From assembly GCF_042433955.1 (NCBI RefSeq), contig NZ_JBHLUH010000084.1, positions 1-64,000 of the forward strand: a stretch of 64,000 nucleotides of DNA, written 5' to 3'. The notes under the pieces are model-generated. The model was not told the DNA's origin and did not search any database. It saw nothing but the letters and a program-made list of their open reading frames with translations. Each line of letters opens with the position of its first letter. Positions within the stretch are counted from its first letter, which is position 1. Shown one piece after another: positions 36,745-45,232 of the stretch. The DNA comes from Phytohabitans kaempferiae. GTDB taxonomy: Bacteria; Actinomycetota; Actinomycetes; Mycobacteriales; Micromonosporaceae. Made by a program: the position numbers and the translations under genes.

Positions 36745-39700
36745 TCACACCTCCACGTCGGGAGCGCTGGTCGGCAGGTTGGTCGGGGGTGCCGCCGCCC
36801 CGGTCGGTGTCGTGTCGAGGTGGTCGAGCAGCCCTTCGACGTACGACACGTCCACGCGCACCTTCTGCACGCGCCCATCCACGTCCCGCATCACGAACTC
36901 CCGGAAGCCCAGCCGGGACGCCGACGACGTGTCCACGTTGGACAGGGACGCCAGCGTCGCCTCGTACCCGTCGTTGACCGGCACCCGCAGCAGCCGCAGG
37001 GCCTCTGAGGCGATCTCCACGTCTTCGGCGATCCGGCCGACGAACACGGTGGAGACGAGGTTTTGTACGTCGAGCCCGAGGATGTCGCGAGGATTCTGCG
37101 AGGCCACGAGCGCGGATAGGTTCCACTTTCGGGAGTCGCGGGCGAGGCGGACCAGGAACGACCGGCCGGAGCGCCAGCCCTCCATGAAGTGCGCCTCGTC
37201 CAGGCCGACCATCTTGCGGGACGACATCGAGCCGCCGTAGCAGCGGCGTACGGCCAGCCGGTGCGCCGTGTGCAGCATCGGGAGGGCGAGCGCCTCCTCG
37301 GCCGACCAGTACTCCCGCTCGATCTTCAGATCGGGGAGCCGCAGGCCGGCCATGGTGATGACGGTGAGCGCGGCGTCGGCACCGAGCAGGCCCTCCGGTG
37401 GGCGGCCGAAGAAGAGCAGCGCGAGCGGCATCTCGGCGGTGTCGAGCAGGAGGTTGGCCAGCTCCCTGCCGTTGTCGTCGTCGAGCCCGGAGAGGCAGGC
37501 GACGACATCGTCCAGTGTGGACGTCTCCTCGGCCGGCACCTGCCGAACGGCGTGGCGGAGCAGCGTCGCCGTGGACGCCTCGCGGGCGACCTGCGGCGGC
37601 ACCAGCATCGAGCAGATGTCCTGTACGAGCATCCGCCGCTCGGCTCGCGCGTTGGAGATCGCGATCTCGAACTCCCGGTCGCCAGCCGGCCCGCTCGCGA
37701 ACTCCGACCGCAGCGGCGTCGGGATCAGCGAGTACGGCGCCAGCGTGCCGTGCTCCGAGCCGGTCAGGTTGAGCACGCGTGAGTACGGCCGCAGCTCCGG
37801 CATCGAGCAGAGCCGGGCGAGCGGCCCGGACGGGTCGAGGAGCGTGACCTGTACGCCGCGGCGGGCGGCCAGGTAGCCCAGCGCGCCGAGCAGCGTGGAC
37901 TTGCCACCGCCCGGCTCGGCGACGAAGACCGCGAGACCGGAGCGTTCGCGTACCTCCATCGGGAAGTGCAGGTCGAGGAAGACCGGGCGGCGGCAGGTGC
38001 CGGCGGTGCGGCCGATCAGGTCGCCGCGCCGATCGCCCACAGTGGAGGCCGCCTGGGGCAGCGCCGCAGCGAGCAGCTTGACCGGCATGCGGCGGATGTA
38101 ACCGGTGTTGGCAACCGGCTCACCCGGGATGAACTCGCGGGCCAGCCAGTCCTGGTTTTTGGGGTGCTGGAGCGAGATGCGCAGCTCACGGGAGTACAGC
38201 TGGATGAGGCGGCGGGCCCGCTCGAGGCACTCCTCGCGGGTACGCCCGCCGACCGCGATGCGGTGCCAGCCGTGCGCGCGGGCCGATTCGACCGGCAGCC
38301 CGGTGGTCATCTCGTCGCCGATGACCAGGGCGCGCTTGGCCAGCCGCTCCAGCTCGGGCGGGGCGTCGATGCCGTGCTCGGCGTAGTCGAGCTGCTGCGA
38401 GCGGATCATCCGGAGCCGGTGCTCGAGGTTTTTGAACGAGTCGCCCGAGCCGAGCACGTCCACTCTGGACGAAAGCTCCATCGGCCACGGCAGCCGCTCG
38501 TGGAAGTGCATCCACGGCTCGTGCCGCTCGGGGATCTCCAGCGGCTCCATCCGGCCGACGGCGAGGACGGCGACGTGCCGCTCCTCGCCGGTCATCCGGT
38601 TGACCAGCTTGACCGTCGAGCCGTACGGCGTGCGGTAGCGCTCGATCTGCTCAGTCAGCGCGAGCATGTCGCCCCGCTCCCACTGGCCGTCGGTCACCGG
38701 GGAGAGCGCGGTGGGCGGCGCCATGCAGAGCGCGACCGAGCGGTACAGCAGCCACTCCAGCTCGTGCGGCGTGACCTGCCGCCCCCGCATGCCGAACGCG
38801 CCGAGCACCTCGTCGAACTGCTCGACCGTGCGGCCCAGCTTGCGCCGCTCGCCCTCGGCGACCCCCTTGCCGAACGCCCGCAGCAGCCGCTCCACCAGCG
38901 AGTCGCCGAGCGAGCGGCGGGCGAACGTCACGCCGAGGTAGGTCTGCCCTTCGGCGTGGTTGACGGAGAGGAGGTGGCGCTGGGCGTTGACCAGGTGATC
39001 GGACCAGGAACTGGCGCCGGGCACGCCGCCGAGCGGGTGCGGCGTGTGCGTGTCGAGCGTGCGGGCCCACTCGTCGGCCGGGAACGGGCGGGTCGTGCGG
39101 CGCAGGTGGAGGCGGAAGCCGGCGAGACCCGCGTACTGCTCGGAGATCGCGGACAGCAGCGCCTCGCGCTCGGCGTCCGGCCGGAAGGCCCAGCGCACCT
39201 CGGGCAGCCAGTACCAGGCCGTGACCGTGTTGGGGGTGAAGGTGAGGTGCCCGGCGATCTCGGTGATGGCCAGGTTGACCGCCGGATCGCGGTCGGCGAA
39301 CTTGATCTTCGGCGGCCGGACCGGCCTGCTCCGCGGCGCGACCTCCTGCCGCTTCCCGACCTCCTTGCGGGGGCGGGGCGGCGGCTCCTCACGCTCACGC
39401 GGGCGCTGCTCCTCCGAGCGCCAGCGTGTAGCGGGCTCGGCCGGCGGACGCCGGGTAGCGGGCTCGGCCGGCAGGCGCCGGACCGGGGGCTCGGCCAGGG
39501 GCTCGCGCACCGCCGGCAGGTTGACCGGCTCGGGCTCCGCGGCCGCGTGGCGCGGCGTGCGGTCGAGCGGCGCCGGTGTGGCGGTCGCCGGTCGGGCGGC
39601 CTCGAGCGGAGGTGTCTCCTCGGTGGGCTCCGGCGCGATCGGCTCGGCCCCGATCCCGTGCCCGCCCATGCCGTTGATGGCCGGATCGGCCGGTGGCGCC

Positions 39701-40089
39701 TCGACCGGGCGCGGCGCGGGGGAGGCGGGCGAGGGCTCGACCGGCCGGCGCGGCGGCTCGGTCACTCGGCGAGCGGCCGGCGGGCGCGTGTTCGAACGGG
39801 GCGGCGCGGGGCGCCCGGTGCCGGAGAAGAGGTCGAGGAAGGGGGAGTCGATGTCGGCGTGCTCGCCGTCGCCGCGGCCGTGCGGCGTGGGTCCGCCGGC
39901 GGGGCGCCCGCGCGGGGGTTGGGGGGCCTGGAAGACGGCGACCGCACCGTGGTCGGGGCTGATGACCAGGTCGTCGGCCGCGTCGTCGGGATCCGACACC
40001 GGGTAGTCGGACGGTCGCGCACCGTTACTGCGAGTGTCGGCCGACATGCCGACCGGACGAGGGGTGCCCGGCGTGGAGGGTGGGGTCAT
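36745..40089 (-). CDS. VirB4/TraC-like type IV secretion ATPase
   Basis: A 1114-aa protein. The first about 270 residues are Pro/Glu/Ala-rich and probably disordered, with repeated short motifs (RRPPAEPATR-like). A VirB4-type N-terminal domain follows, then the ATPase domain with Walker A AEPGGGKSTLL near residue 725, Walker B KMVGLDEAHF near 960 and VASQNPRDI. VirB4 ATPases power pilus assembly and substrate transfer. I chose the ATG at 40089 because GCGGAGCG precedes it and it overlaps the stop of a 13-codon ORF; an ATG at 40104 in the same frame is the alternative. Confidence 0.85.
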   Translation of the reverse strand: MTPPSTPGTPRPVGMSADTRSNGARPSDYPVSDPDDAADDLVISPDHGAVAVFQAPQPPRGRPAGGPTPHGRGDGEHADIDSPFLDLFSGTGRPAPPRSNTRPPAARRVTEPPRRPVEPSPASPAPRPVEAPPADPAINGMGGHGIGAEPIAPEPTEETPPLEAARPATATPAPLDRTPRHAAAEPEPVNLPAVREPLAEPPVRRLPAEPATRRPPAEPATRWRSEEQRPREREEPPPRPRKEVGKRQEVAPRSRPVRPPKIKFADRDPAVNLAITEIAGHLTFTPNTVTAWYWLPEVRWAFRPDAEREALLSAISEQYAGLAGFRLHLRRTTRPFPADEWARTLDTHTPHPLGGVPGASSWSDHLVNAQRHLLSVNHAEGQTYLGVTFARRSLGDSLVERLLRAFGKGVAEGERRKLGRTVEQFDEVLGAFGMRGRQVTPHELEWLLYRSVALCMAPPTALSPVTDGQWERGDMLALTEQIERYRTPYGSTVKLVNRMTGEERHVAVLAVGRMEPLEIPERHEPWMHFHERLPWPMELSSRVDVLGSGDSFKNLEHRLRMIRSQQLDYAEHGIDAPPELERLAKRALVIGDEMTTGLPVESARAHGWHRIAVGGRTREECLERARRLIQLYSRELRISLQHPKNQDWLAREFIPGEPVANTGYIRRMPVKLLAAALPQAASTVGDRRGDLIGRTAGTCRRPVFLDLHFPMEVRERSGLAVFVAEPGGGKSTLLGALGYLAARRGVQVTLLDPSGPLARLCSMPELRPYSRVLNLTGSEHGTLAPYSLIPTPLRSEFASGPAGDREFEIAISNARAERRMLVQDICSMLVPPQVAREASTATLLRHAVRQVPAEETSTLDDVVACLSGLDDDNGRELANLLLDTAEMPLALLFFGRPPEGLLGADAALTVITMAGLRLPDLKIEREYWSAEEALALPMLHTAHRLAVRRCYGGSMSSRKMVGLDEAHFMEGWRSGRSFLVRLARDSRKWNLSALVASQNPRDILGLDVQNLVSTVFVGRIAEDVEIASEALRLLRVPVNDGYEATLASLSNVDTSSASRLGFREFVMRDVDGRVQKVRVDVSYVEGLLDHLDTTPTGAAAPPTNLPTSAPDVEV

Positions 40090-40127
40090 GCCATCGCTCC
40101 GCATATGAGGGCAGCAAGGCTGCTCAT
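40086..40127 (-). CDS. Thirteen-codon coupling ORF between VirB3-like and VirB4-like genes
   Basis: A strong GGGAGGAGCT site is followed at once by ATG (40127-40125), which overlaps the stop of the VirB3-like gene in an ATGA. The frame encodes MSSLAALICGAMA and stops in a second ATGA whose ATG is the proposed VirB4 start. The arrangement suggests a tiny ORF that relays ribosomes from one gene to the next. It may have no function as a peptide. Confidence 0.35.
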   Translation of the reverse strand: MSSLAALICGAMA

Positions 40128-40486
40128 ACCAGCTCCTCCCGGACCCGGATGCGGGTAGCGACCAGGCGTGGGTCGCGTTGCTCCGTGGCGGGCTCGCGGG
40201 TGCGTCGCCAGTCGGTGAGTGCGGTGCGGACCACCATGCGCGCGGGCCGGTCGGGATCGACGTACCGGAAGATGAAGGACGTCGTCACGACGGCGAGCGC
40301 GATCTCCCATGCCGGGAACAGTTCCACGTCGAACGTGAACAGGTAATGAATGAACATGAAGAGCGGCACGAGCAGCATGAAGACGCCGTACTGGGCGTAC
40401 GGAAGGTGGACGGGCAACGTGTATCCGGGCGGGCCCAGATAGACCAGGCGGGCCCGGTAGATGTCGTCGTCGGTACGCAGCCGCAT
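40124..40486 (-). CDS. VirB3/PrgI-like small membrane protein
   Basis: A 120-aa protein with two adjacent membrane helices (about residues 33-55 and 62-78) and a basic C-terminal tail of about 40 residues. The size, topology and position between a pilin-like gene and a VirB4 ATPase match VirB3 or PrgI-type subunits, which often work with or are fused to VirB4. There is no strong sequence signature. It starts with ATG 16 bases after the pilin-like gene. Confidence 0.6.
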   Translation of the reverse strand: MRLRTDDDIYRARLVYLGPPGYTLPVHLPYAQYGVFMLLVPLFMFIHYLFTFDVELFPAWEIALAVVTTSFIFRYVDPDRPARMVVRTALTDWRRTREPATEQRDPRLVATRIRVREELV

Positions 40487-40502
40487 GAGTGAACCCGCGA
40501 AC

Positions 40503-40817
40503 CTACTCGAAGATCAATTCGATGATGTAGTCACCGACGAAGAAGAGTGTGGCCGCTCCCGCGATGAACGCCAGGCCCACGATCGCGATCGCCGAACTCG
40601 TCAAAACCTTCGATATCTCACCCTTGCTCGCGCGGCCGATAAAGATCACGCCCAGCACGGCGAGCAGGATCGGCGCGATGTTGCTCGCGAAGAAGGTGAC
40701 GACGCCCTCGGTGTCGATGCCCTTGGGCTCCGGCTCCGCCGCAGGTATGAGTGCGAGCGCGTCAGCTGCGCGCGTGGCGGTGGTCCACGCCGCTGTGACG
40801 AGCTCTGTGGTGTTCAT
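40503..40817 (-). CDS. VirB2-like pilin/holin-like membrane peptide
   Basis: A 104-aa protein with a short helical start, a linker and two hydrophobic helices (about residues 42-65, FFASNIAPILLAVLGVIFIG, and 75-98, SSAIAIVGLAFIAGAATLFFVG) separated by a short basic loop (RASKGEISK). This is the architecture of VirB2-type pilin subunits or channel-forming peptides. It is the first gene of the type IV-like operon, with a clear GGGGAGG upstream of its ATG. Confidence 0.6.
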   Translation of the reverse strand: MNTTELVTAAWTTATRAADALALIPAAEPEPKGIDTEGVVTFFASNIAPILLAVLGVIFIGRASKGEISKVLTSSAIAIVGLAFIAGAATLFFVGDYIIELIFE

Positions 40818-41125
40818 TGGAAGGAACCTCCCCGGTGCGCGTCCGTCGACGGTGGGAGTAGGCGGATCGCCCCATCACTCTGTGTCTGTTTGTCACCACT
40901 ATCGGGTGAACTTTCCTGGGCGTTTTGTCCCTGTTTAGCCCATCTCCTCAAGCTATGACGTCTGAATGATGCGCAATTGCAAAGCGTACGGGGCACCCCC
41001 CTTTCTGCCAAGCTACGAAGCTCGTGGCCCGTGGTGCCGGCGTGGCATATGGTAACGATGTTCGAACGTATGTGCTAATCCGGGGTGCCGAGCAGGTGTT
41101 CCGTCGTCGTCGGTACCGTCTCTTC
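40818..41125. promoter_or_regulatory. Divergent control region between the type IV-like operon and folP
   Basis: This 308-base gap contains no credible gene and is relatively A/T-rich (40860-41090), as expected for promoters. TTCGAACGTATGTGC around 41061-41075 contains GAAC-N4-GTGC, one base away from the actinobacterial LexA core GAAC-N4-GTTC; its 5' part also forms the palindrome GTTCGAAC (41060-41067). The start side of the left operon carries GGGGAGG. I cannot define -35 and -10 boxes with confidence. Confidence 0.4.
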
Positions 41126-41998
41126 GTGACAGAATCACGCCCAGCCACGGGAGCGGTTGATCTCCTGCGGTCGGCGCGCCCCGTCGTGATCGGGGTTCTG
41201 AACGTAACGCCCGATTCCTTCTCCGATGGCGGACGCTATGTGCGCCGTTCCGACGCGGTGCGACACGGGATCGAGATGCGCGACCAGGGCGCCGATCTCA
41301 TCGACATCGGTGGTGAGTCGACTCGCCCCGGAGCCGAGCGCGTCGACGCGGAGACCGAGGTCAGCCGCGTCGTACCGGTGATCCGTGAGCTTGCCTCGGC
41401 GGGCGTACCGCTCAGCGTCGACACGACCCGGGCCAGCGTCGCGGCCGCCGCGCTGGAGGCCGGTGCCGTGGTTGTCAACGACGTGTCGGGAGGACTCGCC
41501 GATCCCACGATGGCGAAGGTCGTCGCCGAGGCCGGCTGTCCCTGGATTCTGATGCACTGGCGGGGGCATTCGCGGCGGATGCAGGACCTGGCGACGTACG
41601 GCGACGTGGTGGCCGAGGTCCGCGCCGAGCTTGCCCAGCGGGTCGGCCAGGCGCTGGCGGCGGGCGTACGCCCCGACCGGCTGGTGATCGACCCAGGGCT
41701 GGGCTTCGCCAAGAAGCCGGAGCACAACTGGCAGTTGACCCGGCGCCTCGGCGAGCTGCTCACGCTGGGCTACCCGCTGCTCTTCGCGGCGAGCCGCAAG
41801 TCGTACCTGGGCGCGCTGCTCGCCGACCCGGAGGGCACACCGCGTCCGGCGGACCAGCGCGAGGCCGCCACGATCGCCACCAGTGTGCTGGCGGTGGCGG
41901 CGGGCGCCTGGGGCGTACGCGTGCACGACGTCCGGGGCACGGTCGACGCACTCGCCGTCTGGGCCGCCTCCGGCGCACCCCGGCTGGCGGCGCCGTGA
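41126..41998 (+). CDS. folP: Dihydropteroate synthase
   Basis: This enzyme (290 aa) condenses p-aminobenzoate with dihydropterin pyrophosphate in folate synthesis. Signatures: GVLNVTPDSFSDGG (about residues 24-37), DIGGESTRPGA, VVVNDVSGG and DPGLGFAKKPEHNW. The GTG at 41126 gives the standard N-terminus; the frame is open further upstream without homology. Its stop overlaps folB (GTGA). Related genomes place folP directly after folE; here 13 kb of accessory DNA lies between. Confidence 0.96.
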   Translation: MTESRPATGAVDLLRSARPVVIGVLNVTPDSFSDGGRYVRRSDAVRHGIEMRDQGADLIDIGGESTRPGAERVDAETEVSRVVPVIRELASAGVPLSVDTTRASVAAAALEAGAVVVNDVSGGLADPTMAKVVAEAGCPWILMHWRGHSRRMQDLATYGDVVAEVRAELAQRVGQALAAGVRPDRLVIDPGLGFAKKPEHNWQLTRRLGELLTLGYPLLFAASRKSYLGALLADPEGTPRPADQREAATIATSVLAVAAGAWGVRVHDVRGTVDALAVWAASGAPRLAAP

Positions 41999-42357
41999 CG
42001 GATCGCATCACCCTCTGCGGCCTGCGGGCCAAGGGCCACCACGGCGTGTACGACTTCGAGCGCGAGCGCGGCCAGGACTTCGTGGTCGACGTGGTGCTGG
42101 AGGTGGATCTCGCCCCGGCCGCGCGCTCGGACGACGTGGCCGAGACGATCCACTACGGCGAGCTAGCCGAGCGCCTGGTCGAGGTGGTGCGCGGCGAGCC
42201 GGTCAACCTGATCGAGACGCTGGCCGAGCGGCTGGCCGCCGTCTGCCTGGCCGATCCCCGCGTGCTGGCCGCCACCGTAACGGTGCACAAGCCGCAGGCG
42301 CCGATCCCGCACGAGTTCGCCGACGTGGCGGTCACGATCACTCGGAGGCGGGCGTGA
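41995..42357 (+). CDS. folB: Dihydroneopterin aldolase
   Basis: A 120-aa enzyme converting dihydroneopterin to 6-hydroxymethyl-dihydropterin. Conserved features are GLRAKGHHGVYDFERE near the start, the nucleotide-site glutamate region VNLIETLAERLA and the catalytic lysine in VTVHKPQAPIPHEF. It overlaps folP at its start and folK at its end by GTGA junctions, giving translational coupling across the three genes. Confidence 0.95.
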   Translation: MTDRITLCGLRAKGHHGVYDFERERGQDFVVDVVLEVDLAPAARSDDVAETIHYGELAERLVEVVRGEPVNLIETLAERLAAVCLADPRVLAATVTVHKPQAPIPHEFADVAVTITRRRA

Positions 42358-42878
42358 CGCAGGCCGTACTCTCGCTCGGCAGCAACCTCGGCGACCGGAT
42401 CGGCCACCTCCGAGCCGCCGTGCGAGACCTCGACGACGTGCTGCTCGTGGCCTCCGGTGTGTACGAGACGCCTCCGTGGGGCGATGACGACCAGCCCGCG
42501 TACCTCAATGCCGCCGTGCTGGTGCACGACGCGGCCGCGACGCCGCGCGACTGGCTGGACCGGGCGCGGGCGCTGGAGGAGCGTGCCGGGCGGGTCCGCG
42601 ATCCGGACCGCCGCTTCGGGCCGCGGACGCTGGACGTCGACGTCATCGCGGTCTGGACCGACGACGGGACGCCGGTGACCAGCGACGATGCCGAACTGAC
42701 CCTGCCGCACCCCCGGGCCCACCTGCGCGCCTTCGTGCTGCGGCCGTGGATCGACATCCAGCCGTACGCCCAACTGCCCGGCCACGGCTGGCTGACCGAC
42801 CTGCTCAACGCCGAGCCGCTCGCCTCCGACGCGCTCGCGATCAGCCCTCGGCCCGACCTCCGGTTAGAGTCGAACTGA
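42354..42878 (+). CDS. folK: 2-amino-4-hydroxy-6-hydroxymethyldihydropteridine pyrophosphokinase
   Basis: A 174-aa kinase that activates the pterin for FolP. Family blocks: LSLGSNLGDRIGHLRAA, YETPPWGDDDQPAYLNAAV, the magnesium-binding FGPRTLDVDVI and PHPRAHLRAFVL. The GTG start overlaps folB, and the TGA shares a base with the following ATG. Confidence 0.95.
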   Translation: MTQAVLSLGSNLGDRIGHLRAAVRDLDDVLLVASGVYETPPWGDDDQPAYLNAAVLVHDAAATPRDWLDRARALEERAGRVRDPDRRFGPRTLDVDVIAVWTDDGTPVTSDDAELTLPHPRAHLRAFVLRPWIDIQPYAQLPGHGWLTDLLNAEPLASDALAISPRPDLRLESN

Positions 42879-43393
42879 TGGAACCGGAGTCTCCGCCGCG
42901 CGGCTCCACGCCGCAGGGGCCCCGCCTGGGCCCGACCCGACCCGCCACGCTGGTGGTGGCTGGCCTGGCTGCCGCGGCTGTGGCGTGGTGGATCATCAGC
43001 AGCTTCTACGGCAGCATTCCCGACCTGCCATGGTTACCCACGGTGACACTGGCGGCGCTTGCCGTGTTCGAGGGGTACGTCGCGATCAACACGCGGCACC
43101 GGATCGAGCGGCGCCCGGGCCGGGAGCCGGTCGACCCGCTCGCGGTCGCCAGATATGTGGTTCTCGCCAAGGCGTCCTCGCTGGCCGGTGCGATCTTCGC
43201 GGGGTTCTACGCCGGGCTGCTCGGCTGGCTTCTGCTGGAGCGCACGCAGGCGGCTGGTGACGACATACCGGCCGCGTCCGGAGGGCTCGTCGCCTCGCTC
43301 GGCCTGGTCGGGGCGGCGCTGTGGCTGGAACGCTCCTGTCGCGTCCCCAAGCGCCCGGAAGATGACAACGAATCCGATAGGTCAGACAACTGA
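42878..43393 (+). CDS. DUF3180 membrane protein
   Basis: A 171-aa protein with four hydrophobic helices (about residues 24-46, 52-70, 97-121 and 130-148) and hydrophilic ends. DUF3180 proteins follow folK in many actinobacteria (Rv3605c in M. tuberculosis, from memory). Function unknown. It is coupled to folK through a TGATG junction. Confidence 0.85.
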   Translation: MEPESPPRGSTPQGPRLGPTRPATLVVAGLAAAAVAWWIISSFYGSIPDLPWLPTVTLAALAVFEGYVAINTRHRIERRPGREPVDPLAVARYVVLAKASSLAGAIFAGFYAGLLGWLLLERTQAAGDDIPAASGGLVASLGLVGAALWLERSCRVPKRPEDDNESDRSDN

Positions 43394-43546
43394 GGTGATC
43401 CGCCACGGGGTGGTCGGACACTGGGGGTGACGTGCCCGGGTAGACGCGAGTACGGTGCGGCTGACTGGCTTCAATCCGCCGTGCGTCCCGATCCGTACAG
43501 CCAGGCGGCGCGAAGCCAGGCTGAACGACCACAGGAGGCGCGCGAA

Positions 43547-44875
43547 ATGTCGTACGACGAACCGGCCTACCGTCGGCGGGACACCGGTGGAATGGGCACC
43601 GGTGGGCTGCGGGAGGACTCGCGCTTCGGCTCCGACACGGGTTTCGGGTCCACGCCCGGTTACCAGACCGGCAGCTTCCCCGTGGCCAGCGAGTTCCGCG
43701 AGCCCGACGCGATGGAGCTGACCCAGCGCCGCGCCGTCTCCCAGGCCGAGCTGGACGACGTCTTCGACGACCCCGCCCACGGCGACCCGGGCCGCGACCG
43801 TGTGGCCGTACACGTGATCTGGGAAGTGCTCCTGCTCCTGGCGGTCGGCGTGGTCGGCTTCCTGCTCTACCGGGAGGACAGCGGCGCGCTCCGCGGCGCC
43901 GACCTCGACCAGCTGCTCGTGCTCGCCGCCGCCCTCGGCCTGCTCGCCGTCGGCGCCAGCCTCACCCTCCGGACCGGCGCGCCCAACCTCGCCCTCGGCC
44001 CGATCGCGATCGCGTCCGCGCTGCACTTCGCGGAGAACGGCGACCGGGGCGTGCTCGGCTCCACGATCGAGGCCGGGGTCGCCGCCGCGCTCCTCGGCCT
44101 GCTGATGGCGATCGTGGTCGGCGCCTTCCACGTGCCCGGTTGGGCGGTCACGCTCGCCGGCGCGCTGGCCGCGATGGTCTTCATCCAGCAGCGCAGCGGT
44201 CCGGTCAACCTGCAGGGCGACTACGACCCGACCGAGCAGGCGCTGTACCTCTTCGGCGGGGTCGCGGCGGTCTCGGTGATCGGCGGTCTCATCGGCATGA
44301 TCAAACCGGTGCGGCGGTCGGTCGGCCGCTTCCGGCCGGTGGGCGACCCGGCGCACCGGCGGGGTGGCCTCGCCGCGGTGCTGACCGGCGGCGGGCTGAT
44401 CATCTCCAGCGGCTTCGCGGCGGTAGCCGGCGTGCTGCTCGTGGCTGGCCAGGACTCGCCGGTGGTGCCCTCGCCGGGTCTCGACTGGACCGCCTTCGCG
44501 CTCGGCGCCGCGCTGCTCGGTGGCGTGAGCGCCTTCGGCCGCCGCGGCGGCGTCTTCGGCACCATCCTCGCCGCCGTGCTGGTCACTGTCTTCCTTGAGT
44601 ACGAGGACACGATGGGCTGGGACATCTCGCCCCTCGCGCTCGGCGCCGGCGTACTGGTTGCCGGGCTGGTGGTGACCCGGATCGTGGAGGCGTACGGGCG
44701 GCCCCGCTCGCGGGACGACGGGCTGGACGAGGAGGAGTGGACCGAGTCCGACCCGTCCAGCGGCTGGTCCGGCGGACGCCGCACCGACTCATGGGCCACG
44801 CCCCTCCCGGCGCAGCCGACCGCCAGCCGCACGGACCCCTGGGACAGCGACCGGTGGGGCACCGGCGGCCGTTAA
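43547..44875 (+). CDS. Orphan ABC-transporter-like permease (ribose/branched-chain type)
   Basis: A 442-aa protein with a disordered, Gly/Asp-rich N-terminus of about 85 residues, ten or so membrane helices between residues 90 and 390, and a Ser/Trp/Asp-rich tail. The repeated pattern LALGPIAIASALHF ... GWAVTLAGALAAMVF resembles BPD_transp_2 permeases of sugar importers. No ATPase or binding-protein gene accompanies it, so the transport role is unproven. The ATG has AGGAGG 10 bases upstream. Confidence 0.65.
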   Translation: MSYDEPAYRRRDTGGMGTGGLREDSRFGSDTGFGSTPGYQTGSFPVASEFREPDAMELTQRRAVSQAELDDVFDDPAHGDPGRDRVAVHVIWEVLLLLAVGVVGFLLYREDSGALRGADLDQLLVLAAALGLLAVGASLTLRTGAPNLALGPIAIASALHFAENGDRGVLGSTIEAGVAAALLGLLMAIVVGAFHVPGWAVTLAGALAAMVFIQQRSGPVNLQGDYDPTEQALYLFGGVAAVSVIGGLIGMIKPVRRSVGRFRPVGDPAHRRGGLAAVLTGGGLIISSGFAAVAGVLLVAGQDSPVVPSPGLDWTAFALGAALLGGVSAFGRRGGVFGTILAAVLVTVFLEYEDTMGWDISPLALGAGVLVAGLVVTRIVEAYGRPRSRDDGLDEEEWTESDPSSGWSGGRRTDSWATPLPAQPTASRTDPWDSDRWGTGGR

Positions 44876-44884
44876 GCTCGCGGT

Positions 44885-45190
44885 ATGTCCGAGGCCACAT
44901 TCGCTGAGCTAGATGCCCTGTCCACAGAGGAGCTGCGGGAGCGGGCCTTCGCCGTTGCCCGGCACCGCCTCGACGTCGGCTTCTTCTGGGCGGTGCTCAG
45001 GCACCTGCCCTCCGCGGACGAGGCCGAAGAGCTGGATGGCTCACTAAACGCGGTGGGGCCGACCATCGACGAGGCTGTGGCCCTGTGGCGAGAGCTCACC
45101 GGGCACGGATACGACGCCCAGTCCGAGCCGCTGCTGCGTGCCGCCTTCATCGACTACCTGCTGAAGCATCCCGAGGAAGCAGGCAAATAG
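44885..45190 (+). CDS. Conserved hypothetical protein (101 aa)
   Basis: A soluble, acidic, mostly helical protein (MSEATFAELDALSTEELRER...) without cysteines or membrane segments. It lies 9 bases after the permease gene. I recognise no function; helical proteins of this size occur at this place in related genomes. Confidence 0.65.
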   Translation: MSEATFAELDALSTEELRERAFAVARHRLDVGFFWAVLRHLPSADEAEELDGSLNAVGPTIDEAVALWRELTGHGYDAQSEPLLRAAFIDYLLKHPEEAGK

Positions 45191-45232
45191 AGACAGGTTT
45201 GAGTGCCATGGTGCGCTGGGAATTTATCCGCC

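Noticed and set aside
37966..40158. Open plus-strand frame of 730 codons opposite the VirB4-like gene
   Set aside because: It is repetitive Arg/Val/Leu/Gly sequence without motifs, while the minus strand has clear Walker motifs and operon coupling.
28014..41125. Search for tRNA gene, att repeats or integrase at the borders of the accessory region
   Set aside because: I saw no tRNA-like T-loop, no flanking direct repeat and no recombinase gene, so I do not call an integrated element with defined ends.
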